From contig NZ_CP097122.1 of the NCBI RefSeq assembly GCF_024029775.1, forward strand, positions 124,001 to 188,000: a DNA stretch of 64,000 nucleotides, read 5' to 3'. The stretch is from Fructobacillus americanaquae (GTDB taxonomy: Bacteria > Bacillota > Bacilli > Lactobacillales > Lactobacillaceae). A program made the translations under genes and the position numbers. Below, in pieces: positions 50,641-61,690 of the stretch. Position 1 is the first letter of the stretch; each line of letters starts with the position of its first letter. The notes under the pieces are model-generated. The model saw only the letters and a program-made list of their open reading frames with translations. It ran no database searches and was not told the DNA's origin.

Positions 50641-51088
50641 ATAAAAAGATAACATAATATTTGAATAGATTCCCTAATCTTCATTTTTCATCACAAGAGA
50701 TAAAAATTATAACCACCAGAATATTTACACGGTCAACACTTGAAGTTAAATTATACTCAGATACTTTTGAAAGACTATTTCAATAACAATCAGAACAGGT
50801 GATAATATCATAATTTTCTACGTTAGACCTACTAGATACTAAATATGATTGCAAGATGTTAACTAAATTTCTCCTTAAGTAGTGGAAAAATTCCCCCATC
50901 TTAATTGAATTTTTTGAAAGGCAATTAAACTCGGACAAGCGAAATACCATTTTGATAACTGAAGACTTTTTTCTAGTCTACTAATTAATCAACATATTCG
51001 TTATTGTGAATCATAAATAACAGGTCACTAAGTCCTCTCTTTATAAATCATAAAGAACGATCAAACGATTAAATATTTCATAACTCAA
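50641..51088. other. AT-rich intergenic region between two giant genes
   Basis: No ORF, RNA or repeat could be supported in this stretch. Confidence 0.5.
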
Positions 51089-51113
51089 CAAAAAAAGGCC
51101 ACTAAAGTGGCCC
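51089..51113 (-). terminator. Terminator of the Tyr/Gln/Ala-repeat giant gene
   Basis: GGGCCACT and AGTGGCC form a tight stem with a 2-base loop, followed by seven T on the minus strand. Confidence 0.88.
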
Positions 51114-51121
51114 TTCCGTCA

Positions 51122-54100
51122 TCATGAATCTTGCTTCCTTTTTACGAGATATGAAAGCATTGTAATAAACCCAACTATAGTCGAGGCTAAAATAAATTGA
51201 TCTCGATAATCAATCACAATATTATCAGCTAAGGATAAATTCGTTAATTTTCGATCAAAATATGAATTTTTTGCCCCTTCCCATTGTGAGACTGCATGTT
51301 GATTTTGAGAATGTCGATTGAGATAGGAACCTTGATTCAATTGCAAGGAATTTTTTCTACCCAAAGAATCATTCAAGATCGCAGAGATGGCTGTATTATA
51401 ATTCAAATTGGCAAAAAATTCTTGTGATTGAAAAGAAGACCGACTCACTCCATGGTAGTTAGATTGAAAGACAAATATCGCGTGCCAAAAAGTAATGGAT
51501 GCTAATAAATTATCCTGAAAGACTGTTGGCAGTGTCCAATTTCCTAAAGGATTAACGGACACAGCATGTTTCGCTGATTGAATTGCCTGATCTAAAACAC
51601 TCCAATTTGTTGCTGGATCTTGTCCCTTTTGTACGCGAGCAATACCCTCTAATACTGATTTGGCTAGATCATATCCTGTTCGAGGTGCCTCGTTATCAAG
51701 ATTAAAGTCTAATCCTAAAGTTAAACCCTTTTGGAATCCAGATAAACTATCTGACATGGCCTTAAACACCATTTTCTGGTCATCCGTTCCTAAAATATCA
51801 CTGATATCAGAACTTTGTCCACCTTGACTAAACTGCTCTAGACCTTTTTGGTAGGCCCGATATAAGCGCATCCAACCTTGATGGAATCCATACTGGTAAG
51901 CTGCGTTGCCAATAATAACAGTTGGTTCTTGATCTGGATTAACCAAAATTTCTTTCAAAGCATCTTGATACCCTTGTTGAGCACTATTATAACTATTTTG
52001 ATCGACAACTGTTTCCTCTGTTTTGGACAACAAAGCTTCTCTTGCCGCTTGACCTGATTGATAACCTAAGTAGTACTTTCCTTGACTTTGATCTGCTTTT
52101 TGACCGGCTACCCCATCATTGAAACCAAGCTGTGTTTTCTGATAGCCTGCCAAGCTTACCTGGCTATTTAAATCGCTCTGGTGTGGTGGTTGATAACCTT
52201 TTAAGAAAGCCTGAGATCCAGCAGAATATGCTATTTTACCAGATTGTTTACCTATTAAGTATGCATCCTGATAAGCTGGTGACTTTCCAGTCAAATCAGG
52301 TTCAGCAACCTCAGTTTCATCAATTTTGTACCCATCCCGAATTCCATAATAAGCATCTGATAAGCTTGTTGACGAGTTAACTGGTAGATTTGCTAAAGTA
52401 ATAGCTAAATTCTGACCAGATTGGGCATCTTCATAAGCTTGATAGCCAATCATAAAAGCGTTATCTTCTTTTTGGTCTGAAGTTAACTCTTGACCTGGAT
52501 AATCAATCTTCCATTTATAACCGTTTTGACTAACTTGATATCCATTATTCATGGCTTGATTCAAGATTCCAAAACCATTCGAATTACGTTTGCCTTGAAT
52601 GTAATCTTGAGCACCAGCAATACGACTGTCTTGAACTTCTTGAACTGCAAGTTGGTAAGCCAATTTTTCCGGATCAGTTAATTGATTCAGCGCAACTTCT
52701 CCCTTAATTTGATGAGATAAACCATTTTGAAATCCTGTTTGCGCACCAGCAAAGACTTGCTCAGAAAAAATATCATTAACATGCGGAGATGCCTCCTGAT
52801 CTAGTGCCGACTGGTAGGCCTTTTTAAATATATCGGCAGCGTCAATACCAGCCTGCTGACCAAAGTTCGCTTGAGAAATTGACGAGCTTTTAGGAACAAC
52901 AATTGATTTCAAGCCGTTTAAGTAGTCCATCCGTCCCTGGTCAAAAGCCCAAGATGGAGTTATCGGATTTTCCTGAGACTCCATAGATCTAACACCGGTC
53001 AGATAAGCTTTTTGATAATTCAAAATCGCTTGATCATACACCAATTGATCAAATGTGTGGTCAAAGGTACTTTGATCAGTCGTTTTTGGATTTTTTTGAA
53101 AATCTTGTTTCGCCTCTAATAATATTTCCTTAATCTGGTTTTTTATGGCTATGGGGAGCTGCTGATCCCCCACATATGAATCTTCTAGAATAGATTGCAC
53201 ATATAACCGAGCCTTTCGCCCTATTTCCAAACTAGCCTCAACTTCTGGACTGGTTTCTGCTATTGACTCCCCTTGGAATCCAGATAGAAAAGCCTTCTTA
53301 CCGTCACTCATAATTTGATTAGCCAATGCTTGTAATTGCGAATTTGGACTAATATCCATGACATTATCAGAAAGTGGATTATTTAAAAGTTGTTCCAATG
53401 CGGCTTGCTTAACTTTATTGGCCGATTGTTTACCAGCCTGATATGCTAAGTCATTAACGGGATTATCTGCTAACGTTTTCGAATTTCCCCCCTTATTGAC
53501 ATCGGCCACCCCTTGGGAAAACGCTTGAATGGCCTGATTGTAAGCAATCTGATTAACCTCATTAAGACTATGATTTTCAGATTTTTCTTGATCTTCAATT
53601 GCTTGAAGTGTTGCTTGGCCCACTTGAAATCCAAACATAAAGGACGGAGTAGCAAGTTCTGTTTGAGTTAATGGTTTCATAGAAGAACTAATGGCTGCCA
53701 GATAACCAGCTTGAGCTTGCTGATATCCATATTGGTACAAATCATTGCTTACCGGCTCTTGATCTTGACCGGTAATAAAGGCTTGAATTCCCTTGTCAAT
53801 AGCTTGACGAGCCTGAAGATAAGCTGTTTGGTAAGCTTGCTGATAAAAAGCACTTTCCTTTCGAATGTCTGTTTTCAAAGTATCAGGCTTCTTAGAATCA
53901 GATAGACCAATTCTGCTACCATCCTGAGCATCATGAGTAACTGCACGATAGGCAGTCTGATAAGCTTGACTATATCGAGATAAATCAGTGGAACTCAGTG
54001 GATTTTGACCATCTAGAATAGCGTCTTGGGCAGCTTGATAAGCGTCCCTTTGATTTTTGTCAGCGCTAACATCAGGACGATCAACTTGGGTAGATGCAGC

Positions 54101-57100
54101 TACTAGACCTTTTTGAACTTCTTTATATGCTTTAAAACCAAGCATGAAGTTCTTATCGGTCTTTTGCTCATCTGTTAATTGATTTTCAGTGAGTGTTGAA
54201 GCAATCTGATAACCACTTTCCGCTGCCTCATATCCCAACTGTCTCGCGTTGTCTGAAATCGACAAAATAGTGAAAGGAGGCTTTCCATCTAAGAAAGCTA
54301 TCGCCCCATTAGTTTTCAAGTCTTGAAAAGTGCTCTGAGCTTTTCTGTATGCTTGAATTTTTATCCAAGACCAACCTTGTTGATGATCAGGCGTTACCTT
54401 TTTATCAGAAAAACTATCATTAAAGCCTTCTTGAGCACCAACAAAAGAATCTTGGCTAATAGGGTCATTATTAGGAGCTACATCAATTCGATCTAGAGCA
54501 GCCTGATAACCTTGTTGATAAGTTTTAGCAGCTATGATACCAATATTTTGGCCTCGATTAGGATTCAATAATAAATCTTGACCGGGCACAATTTTAGAAT
54601 TAATTCCTTGCCAAAAATCTTTAAAGCCTTGGCTTTCAGCCGGAGTGCTTTTAGGATCATCACTTAGATTTTGCGCCAATTGAACGCCTTGATCATATTC
54701 CTTTTGATACCGGTCAACGGCAATAAAGTAAACGTAGCGGTCAATCGATGATGATGACGCACTTTGATCACTAATGTCTGGATTGGATTCAAAAAGTTTT
54801 TTTACTCGATCTATAGAAGATTGAACTGCAGTTTGAACTGTTTCTGGAATGCTTGCCACAGGTGGATTCTCGTTATTTAAGACCGAATCAGCATACTCCT
54901 TAACCAGCCTACCAAGGTTCATACCATCAAGTTGTATGGCAGTAGGATTAGTTATGCTAGTCCCAATAAGTATGGAATCAAATCCAACCTTTGCTTGATC
55001 CATTGCTACTTGAGCGAGTTTTTGAACATTAGGATTAGCACTCACAGTTGTTACTGTATCTGATAAAGGATTTTTTTGGAACTGCAAGAGACCATTTTCT
55101 TGAGCTGCAAGACCATCCTTCATTCCCTTTTGGTAAGCTTCATTATTAATTGGATTATTAGCCACCGTCTGAGAATCAGACAATCCTTTGCCGCCATTAA
55201 CCGCATCAAGTCCAGATTGATAAGCAGCTTGTGCCAATTGATAAGAACTCGTATCAGCGACCACATTAGGCTGTACGTGACCGGCTTGGCTATCAATTAT
55301 CGCTTGATATACAGATAAACCAGCTTGATAACCATTTTGATAAGAACCTTGATAAGTACTGTTAGCCGGTTGTTGACTGACACCTCCTTTGATTCCTTGT
55401 TCAAAACCACTCTGCGCTTGGTGAATGGCTAGATTAATGATTGTAGCCGCAGGACTAGTTTCTTGAATGACTTGATCTCCTGTAAGATAGCTTTGAACCC
55501 CAGCATTTACTAGAACGGCAGCAGCTTGCTTGGCTAAGAAATAACTATTTTTATAAATTTGACTACTTACAACGTCATTGTCTGGAACAATAGCCATATT
55601 CTCATCATTATTTGGATCTTTTAACTCCAATAACGCCTGTTTTTTAGCGTCTTGCATTGCTTGCTGATCGGCCGGCGATGTTGGAACGTTAGAATTGGAA
55701 GCGACATTGAGAGCATCTAAACTGGACTGTGCTGCTTGATAGCCAGTTAGCTGATCATTGCTACTTGGAACAACTACCACTGCATTGGGGTTTTGCACCT
55801 GAGATAGTTTTAATTTCATTCCTAAGGCAACTTGCTGATAAGCATGATCATAGATAAGTTGAGCAGCAGCGCTTGAAAGCTTACTATGATCTGCAACATT
55901 ACCAGTTAAGACAGCATTAGTCGCTTGATTATTCGCAGCATTAGCCTGATCAACTGCAAGATTATAAGCAGCAACATAAGCTCCATTGTGAATTTCATCA
56001 ACACCAATATGAGATTTCGTTCCATATTGATATACCGCAATAATAGCAGCTGCAGCACCATTATAAGTATCCGAGTCTTGGCTATTCACTTTTGGAAGCT
56101 GTTCTGACCAAGCTCGCTGATAGTCAGACTGGACTTTTAGACCAGCATTAAACCCAGTAAGGTAACTTTTATCTTGAGAGCTCGGCTCAGCTTTTACTCC
56201 ACCATTTAAAGCATCATCAAACCCGTTCTGAGCATTAGTAAAAACTTGTGAACTGGCCAAAGACTGGGCACTATTCTTCAAGAATGGGTTCCCGGCGCGA
56301 TTTGTTACAGAATTAAGAATACTAGGAATCAGATTCAAATTTGTTGCTGAATTCACCGCCTGCAGATAAGCGTCTTGATACGCACGACTTCGATGCGATA
56401 CATCTTGCGAGCCACCACGATTAAAGACATCGTTATAACCATCTTTAGTCCCTAAAAGTGCATCTTGAGCAGTTGGGTCACTCATTGTTACCGTTGCGTC
56501 ATTATTGGCCTGGTCAATTCCAGTAGCTTCATTTTCTTTTAACTCAAGACCTTGGAGGTAACCATTGGAACTTACATTTCCAGTTTGAGCATTGCCGCGA
56601 TAACCATCATTCACATCTTTAATTCCTGCCTGAGTAAAGAAATCTTCTCCCATTGCTTGTGGATTAGTCAAGGATTGGAGAACCCCATTATTATAATTAC
56701 TAATACCTCCCTTCCCTAAAGTAGATAAAATAATCTGATTCATTGGTTTATCAGAAATAAGATAACCAATTCCCTCAACTTGAGCAACAGTTGCGTTAAA
56801 GGCATCATTAGTAGCGCTTGTCAGATCTGGAATCCCCTGAACAGGAAGTACTTGTTGACCACTTAGCATAGCCGATTTCCAAACCACTAAAACATCATTC
56901 GCAGCCTTTTTTCCACTGTCATATGCAGACTTTTGATCAGCAGCATAATTGCTAGTATCAGTTTTATTTCCCGACAAGATATCCACGAAGCCTTGCTGAG
57001 TAGCATAATAATTTTTAAGAATATTTTGATTTTCTTCCGAATTACCTGAAGGTGCCGGTTCATTGTTCAAAAATAACTTAGCTCCATCTGGAACTATTTC

Positions 57101-60100
57101 GTTTGATTCCTGATTATTATCATTATTTGAACTATTGTTATTATTTTGATTACTATTTGATGTTTTTTCGTCTAAATTAGCTGAACTGGCATAGCTCTTC
57201 TGATAAGCATCCTGATAAAGTGGACTTCCATTCTTATCCCTGTGCTGATCATTTTTAGCCTGTCCATCCTTGTAACCATCAACTGCTCCATGATATCCAG
57301 CTAAGTAAGCACTCTTTAACTGATCAGTAACGTTATTTGGGATAGTCGGTTGGTCACTCACCAGACCATGTTTTTGAGCCTCAATTAAACCTGTATTATA
57401 ACCATTTTCGTAAGACGCTATGGCATCAGCATATCCTTGTCCAAAAGCAGCTAAACCTGTTTGAGAGGCCGCTGCGACCCCTGAGGTGGCTTTAGATCCC
57501 GTCAACTGATTGACTGCATTAATTCCTTCTTGTTTAGCAACTGGAATAATTACTTGATTGTAACCTACTTTTTCCAATGTGTTTAACAGTGTATCAGTCT
57601 TACCTTGTAATCCGGCATAGGCACCAAATTTCAAATATTGATAAACAGTCGCATTGATAGATTTATCTGAATTCAGTTGTGACGGATCCAACAATTGTGC
57701 CTCAATACTATCAATCCCATTTGTTCTAGCCGATGCAACTGCATCCTGGGCTAATTGCCAACCGATTTGTGCTGCTTCCAGGTTCTTCAAATGATAGCTA
57801 GTATCAACTGTAACAGGTTTATTTTGACTAAGGGCCCCATTAATCATTGATTGGACATAATCGAAAGCATCTTGTTCAACTTTGTTAGCATTCATATCCG
57901 GGTTAACTGCATAGCGGTCAACCATTAAAGCGTTTTGAAAACCAATTTTAGCATCATTATAAACCGCTTGTTGTTCTTTAGTAAGAGTATTGAACTGTCC
58001 ACTGCTAATTTTCCCACTCTGAATATCACTAAAAAAAGCAACTAAAGCTTGAGCATCCGATATACCTTGGTAAGCCGCTGTATTGGCAATTGGCACATCC
58101 GGAGTAGAATTCGAATTTGTACTTGGATATTTAGATTGTATTTGACTTGTGTTCTTACCTTGATTAACAGAAAGCTGTGTCTCCTGGTAAGCTTTCTTGT
58201 AATAATCTTGAGCTTCTTGATATTTCTGACTTTTATCCGCTACTACATTAGTTACATTAAATCGAGCATCTTGAACCCCAGTTTGATAAGCTGCTTCATT
58301 AAAACCAAGTACGAAGGCCTCCGGATTAGAGGAACTATAATAAGCAGGTATGGTTGTTGGATCTTTATCAGGGTTAGCCTTATAGGCTGAAAATCCAGAC
58401 TGAACACTGGCATAGGCAGCTAAGTAGTCAGCATTTGCTTTTTGATTAAAGGACTGCTGATCTCGACTGGCCGAAGAACCTGTAATACTATCAACAATCG
58501 CATCTTTTAACCCTGTTGAAATGTCTGCCAGAGATCCTGTGGCCACTTGCATATCTCCGCCATTAACCACTTCCAAAACTTTTCCATTTTGTCCCTGTTG
58601 ATACCCTTCCACTGTCGTGTAGTATTTATCTGGAGTTAATATAGAGTTAACCGCACTAACTCCATAATGGAGTCGCATACCAATATATGCTGGATTTTGT
58701 CCTTTGGCCAATTTAAAGGTAATTGGAATAATTCCCCCTTTATAATCAGCAGGAGTTGCTATTTGGCTTACATAGGTATTCGGATCTGCAATTGAATCCT
58801 TATTTACAATAGTCGACCCTGAAACTTGAGTTAAGTTGTTATAATTGCCTTGTGGATCAGTGTTACTAGTGGCAATTCCAACATAAATGGGTTCGGGATT
58901 GTTATCCAACTCTTGATAATTTGCCAGTCGAGCATATCCCGTTATTGTTGCCGTCCCATCAGCATCAATAGTTTTAGAAAGATTCCCTATAAATGAAACA
59001 GATGGCACGTCAAAAATTTCTAGGGTATTTCCAGAAATTGTTCCAGAAATCTGATTTCCTTGTAAATCAATCCCAGTATACTGGTTCGATCCTGAAGCTA
59101 AGGAAAAATTGTATAGATATCGCTTACGATTACCATCATAAACTGCAACTGTATACGCGTTGATGTTCCCAGCAGTTCCAGAACCAGCTAATCCCTGTCC
59201 AGACGAAGTTGTTTGAAATTGTGAAACCGTTGGCGTTTTAATAAAAATAGCATGGTTAGAACCAATCGTGTTGATGCTAATCGGACCATAATAGGGAACA
59301 ATATAGCTAGTATCGGAGTTAGTTACACCAACCTTTAAGTTACCGCGCGCGCCTACATTAAAAATTCCTTGGCCGACATTGTTAATCAGGGCATTCCAAG
59401 TAGCTTGATGACCATTACGGGTGTAGGAGTATACTCCTTGACCATCTGGAACTTGATCCATCATGACCTGCATCAGGCCACCATTGGTTACACTAATTTG
59501 AGTTCCCGAACCACCTTGCAAATCAATTGGTTGATTATAGTAACCAGCTAATCCACCTTGCGCTTCATAATTTAGCGTTCCACCATTAATATTAATTTGA
59601 ATAGCATAGGCCTTGTAAACAGCACCACCAAAAATATACTTATCTCCTTGAAAATTATCAGGAATAATATTTAAAGTAGCGTTTTTATTAATGTTCAATG
59701 AAGAACCAGTATTTCGAAGCCAAACTCCCCAAGTACTACTATCAACAGTAAATTCAGAATTTGAAAACCCTCGAGGGATTAGCGTCATTTTGGCATTTTC
59801 GCCAATAGTGAAATTCCCTTGAACCACAACATTAATGCCACCCCTTACTGGAGAAGCGTTTCCAAAAAAGTGAGCATTAGTTTCCAAGATAAAATTATTA
59901 ACTTCCAAATTTTGTTGGTTTCCACCGCCCTCCATATAAACCTTAGTTTGAAAAGGTGACGTATAAGTTGCGTCACTAGATGTAGGTGTTACAACATTAA
60001 TATTGCCAGAAGCATAACTATCATTATTATAAGAACTTAAAAGTTGAGGACCAACATAATTTAGATTGCTAAAATGTAAGGACGCTCCTGCCTCAGCGCG

Positions 60101-61561
60101 GAATGGGCCAAAATAATTAGATCCATAAAGAGTCTGAAAATTTTGAACATATAAATCCAAAGCACCTGGGCCAAGACGATTAACCGTATAATTATTTCCG
60201 TGAAAGTCCATCATGTGATGTTGGCCATCTACAGTTAAGACTGACATATTAGTATAAATAGTCCCATCATTTTCGCCATTGGTTGCACCGGTTAAATCAA
60301 TATCATTAACTAATTTAACTGTATTAATATTACCGGCCACATAGCCACCAACTGTGTAAGTCTGGATTTGTCCAGTCATGATCGATGACCACTGCTGCCC
60401 ATTAGCAACATAAACAACACCATTAGAAGCTTGAGTGACGATGTCATTGAACCCTTGGTCATAATAAAAATTACCAGTATCTGACTGAGCAACCGCTGTA
60501 TTTCCATTATAGATGTTATTAGTAAAATACCGGTTCATTGCACTTTTGGCACCACGATAAGCCTGATCATAAGGACTAGTAACTTTCGCCGTGTTACTAC
60601 TAAGGTAAAAGTCTTTGGTTTGCCCGTTACTCCCATGGTAAACCCCTTGCCATTTACCAGTTTCTGCATCTCGTTGTCCTAATTGTCCTAAAGTATAATT
60701 AACCGCCGATTCAAAAGCTTTTTGCAAACCTGATCCAACCAAACCATTGCGGTAACTAGCAATAATAGAATCCGTTGCTGTTGGAATTGTAATGGTTTGA
60801 TTGTAATCACTAACCTTAATTGAAGTATTATTACTGGAATTAAAAAGATTGACCAGCGTATTTTCATATTTTTTAACACTGGCCTTAGCTTCTTTCGGAG
60901 TATCAGCCCCACCTTGATTCACATCATCAGATGTCCCATAATTCTGAGGGGTTCCATCCGTTAGCACCGAATTAAAATGCGTCGAATTATCCCCTTGCAC
61001 ATTAGAAACTTGAGTTCCTTGTTCGCTAGCTTTATCAGCATCTGAATTAGGCTGAGCACTTCCATTTATCCCAGTTTGAGCATCTTTATTATCATTAGAA
61101 AATCCATCGGCCTTTTTAGCAGTATTTCCATAAAAATAATAGTCTTGATTACCAGCGCCCTGGCCTTGGGTTGCACTGTTATAAGCCTGTAAAGTTTTTT
61201 GAGCCCCAGCATAAGCAACGTTATAATAATCTGCCCCTCGTCCACTCAAAGTTTGTGATTGATTAGACTTACCTTGATAGCCGTCTAAGTATCCCTGTTG
61301 GATTTGGTCCGAGTAATTATTAGCATCCGCAACTGTATAAGAGTTTCCACCTGTCGGAGGCGTGAGAACATCCGTTCCACTAACACTTTCAGCCTGATTC
61401 CCAACCTGGTTTGTATCGGCACTAACTTGAGACACTTGACTCAAACCGATGGCACCTGCTAGTGATAAGGTAGCCACTGAAACGACTACCCACTGGCTAT
61501 TCACTCTACGAAGTATCTTTTTATCATTTATTTTTTGGTGTGTTCTCTTATTATATAACAT
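51122..61561 (-). CDS. Giant surface protein: pectate-lyase-like head and Tyr/Gln/Ala repeats, no LPxTG
   Basis: The start is set at ATG 61561 (CAGGAG ten bases upstream), giving about 3,479 residues; the frame extends to 61600 without a good site. The signal is the variant type KKILRRVNSQWVVVSVATLS, cleavage near VSAD. Residues about 380-790 resemble the pectate-lyase-like adhesive beta-helix of Gram-positive adhesins (VKLVNDIDLTG, SLHFSNLNYVG, SLNINKNATLNI). A beta domain follows to about 1,040. From about 1,080 to 3,350 run irregular helical repeats with G-Y-Q-x-A and F-x-x-G-F-x-A-Y-x-x-A-Q-x-G motifs, with an Asn-rich linker near 1,467-1,490. The C-terminus is QFILASTIVGFITMLSYLVK followed by RKQDS: a membrane helix and basic tail without LPxTG. 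It may stay in the membrane or have lost its sortase site. Confidence 0.9.
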   Translation of the reverse strand: MLYNKRTHQKINDKKILRRVNSQWVVVSVATLSLAGAIGLSQVSQVSADTNQVGNQAESVSGTDVLTPPTGGNSYTVADANNYSDQIQQGYLDGYQGKSNQSQTLSGRGADYYNVAYAGAQKTLQAYNSATQGQGAGNQDYYFYGNTAKKADGFSNDNKDAQTGINGSAQPNSDADKASEQGTQVSNVQGDNSTHFNSVLTDGTPQNYGTSDDVNQGGADTPKEAKASVKKYENTLVNLFNSSNNTSIKVSDYNQTITIPTATDSIIASYRNGLVGSGLQKAFESAVNYTLGQLGQRDAETGKWQGVYHGSNGQTKDFYLSSNTAKVTSPYDQAYRGAKSAMNRYFTNNIYNGNTAVAQSDTGNFYYDQGFNDIVTQASNGVVYVANGQQWSSIMTGQIQTYTVGGYVAGNINTVKLVNDIDLTGATNGENDGTIYTNMSVLTVDGQHHMMDFHGNNYTVNRLGPGALDLYVQNFQTLYGSNYFGPFRAEAGASLHFSNLNYVGPQLLSSYNNDSYASGNINVVTPTSSDATYTSPFQTKVYMEGGGNQQNLEVNNFILETNAHFFGNASPVRGGINVVVQGNFTIGENAKMTLIPRGFSNSEFTVDSSTWGVWLRNTGSSLNINKNATLNIIPDNFQGDKYIFGGAVYKAYAIQININGGTLNYEAQGGLAGYYNQPIDLQGGSGTQISVTNGGLMQVMMDQVPDGQGVYSYTRNGHQATWNALINNVGQGIFNVGARGNLKVGVTNSDTSYIVPYYGPISINTIGSNHAIFIKTPTVSQFQTTSSGQGLAGSGTAGNINAYTVAVYDGNRKRYLYNFSLASGSNQYTGIDLQGNQISGTISGNTLEIFDVPSVSFIGNLSKTIDADGTATITGYARLANYQELDNNPEPIYVGIATSNTDPQGNYNNLTQVSGSTIVNKDSIADPNTYVSQIATPADYKGGIIPITFKLAKGQNPAYIGMRLHYGVSAVNSILTPDKYYTTVEGYQQGQNGKVLEVVNGGDMQVATGSLADISTGLKDAIVDSITGSSASRDQQSFNQKANADYLAAYASVQSGFSAYKANPDKDPTTIPAYYSSSNPEAFVLGFNEAAYQTGVQDARFNVTNVVADKSQKYQEAQDYYKKAYQETQLSVNQGKNTSQIQSKYPSTNSNSTPDVPIANTAAYQGISDAQALVAFFSDIQSGKISSGQFNTLTKEQQAVYNDAKIGFQNALMVDRYAVNPDMNANKVEQDAFDYVQSMINGALSQNKPVTVDTSYHLKNLEAAQIGWQLAQDAVASARTNGIDSIEAQLLDPSQLNSDKSINATVYQYLKFGAYAGLQGKTDTLLNTLEKVGYNQVIIPVAKQEGINAVNQLTGSKATSGVAAASQTGLAAFGQGYADAIASYENGYNTGLIEAQKHGLVSDQPTIPNNVTDQLKSAYLAGYHGAVDGYKDGQAKNDQHRDKNGSPLYQDAYQKSYASSANLDEKTSNSNQNNNNSSNNDNNQESNEIVPDGAKLFLNNEPAPSGNSEENQNILKNYYATQQGFVDILSGNKTDTSNYAADQKSAYDSGKKAANDVLVVWKSAMLSGQQVLPVQGIPDLTSATNDAFNATVAQVEGIGYLISDKPMNQIILSTLGKGGISNYNNGVLQSLTNPQAMGEDFFTQAGIKDVNDGYRGNAQTGNVSSNGYLQGLELKENEATGIDQANNDATVTMSDPTAQDALLGTKDGYNDVFNRGGSQDVSHRSRAYQDAYLQAVNSATNLNLIPSILNSVTNRAGNPFLKNSAQSLASSQVFTNAQNGFDDALNGGVKAEPSSQDKSYLTGFNAGLKVQSDYQRAWSEQLPKVNSQDSDTYNGAAAAIIAVYQYGTKSHIGVDEIHNGAYVAAYNLAVDQANAANNQATNAVLTGNVADHSKLSSAAAQLIYDHAYQQVALGMKLKLSQVQNPNAVVVVPSSNDQLTGYQAAQSSLDALNVASNSNVPTSPADQQAMQDAKKQALLELKDPNNDENMAIVPDNDVVSSQIYKNSYFLAKQAAAVLVNAGVQSYLTGDQVIQETSPAATIINLAIHQAQSGFEQGIKGGVSQQPANSTYQGSYQNGYQAGLSVYQAIIDSQAGHVQPNVVADTSSYQLAQAAYQSGLDAVNGGKGLSDSQTVANNPINNEAYQKGMKDGLAAQENGLLQFQKNPLSDTVTTVSANPNVQKLAQVAMDQAKVGFDSILIGTSITNPTAIQLDGMNLGRLVKEYADSVLNNENPPVASIPETVQTAVQSSIDRVKKLFESNPDISDQSASSSSIDRYVYFIAVDRYQKEYDQGVQLAQNLSDDPKSTPAESQGFKDFWQGINSKIVPGQDLLLNPNRGQNIGIIAAKTYQQGYQAALDRIDVAPNNDPISQDSFVGAQEGFNDSFSDKKVTPDHQQGWSWIKIQAYRKAQSTFQDLKTNGAIAFLDGKPPFTILSISDNARQLGYEAAESGYQIASTLTENQLTDEQKTDKNFMLGFKAYKEVQKGLVAASTQVDRPDVSADKNQRDAYQAAQDAILDGQNPLSSTDLSRYSQAYQTAYRAVTHDAQDGSRIGLSDSKKPDTLKTDIRKESAFYQQAYQTAYLQARQAIDKGIQAFITGQDQEPVSNDLYQYGYQQAQAGYLAAISSSMKPLTQTELATPSFMFGFQVGQATLQAIEDQEKSENHSLNEVNQIAYNQAIQAFSQGVADVNKGGNSKTLADNPVNDLAYQAGKQSANKVKQAALEQLLNNPLSDNVMDISPNSQLQALANQIMSDGKKAFLSGFQGESIAETSPEVEASLEIGRKARLYVQSILEDSYVGDQQLPIAIKNQIKEILLEAKQDFQKNPKTTDQSTFDHTFDQLVYDQAILNYQKAYLTGVRSMESQENPITPSWAFDQGRMDYLNGLKSIVVPKSSSISQANFGQQAGIDAADIFKKAYQSALDQEASPHVNDIFSEQVFAGAQTGFQNGLSHQIKGEVALNQLTDPEKLAYQLAVQEVQDSRIAGAQDYIQGKRNSNGFGILNQAMNNGYQVSQNGYKWKIDYPGQELTSDQKEDNAFMIGYQAYEDAQSGQNLAITLANLPVNSSTSLSDAYYGIRDGYKIDETEVAEPDLTGKSPAYQDAYLIGKQSGKIAYSAGSQAFLKGYQPPHQSDLNSQVSLAGYQKTQLGFNDGVAGQKADQSQGKYYLGYQSGQAAREALLSKTEETVVDQNSYNSAQQGYQDALKEILVNPDQEPTVIIGNAAYQYGFHQGWMRLYRAYQKGLEQFSQGGQSSDISDILGTDDQKMVFKAMSDSLSGFQKGLTLGLDFNLDNEAPRTGYDLAKSVLEGIARVQKGQDPATNWSVLDQAIQSAKHAVSVNPLGNWTLPTVFQDNLLASITFWHAIFVFQSNYHGVSRSSFQSQEFFANLNYNTAISAILNDSLGRKNSLQLNQGSYLNRHSQNQHAVSQWEGAKNSYFDRKLTNLSLADNIVIDYRDQFILASTIVGFITMLSYLVKRKQDS

Positions 61562-61668
61562 ACATATATTTCTCCTGAAGAAATAGGGTAAGGTGTTCAA
61601 CCCCGTCCGGGCTTATGAAGTTATTTAACATCATTTTACAAATAAAACAAAATAAGCTTTTGTATGTT

Positions 61669-61690
61669 ATTATACCATTTTTACAAAAGG
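61669..61690 (-). promoter_or_regulatory. Predicted promoter of the Tyr/Gln/Ala-repeat giant gene
   Basis: Consensus TATAAT on the minus strand (61669-61674) with a TG extension lies about 105 bases before the start. The -35 box is poor (TTTTAA-like, about 16 bases upstream). The leader contains a small CCCG-GA-CGGG hairpin near 61600. Confidence 0.5.
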
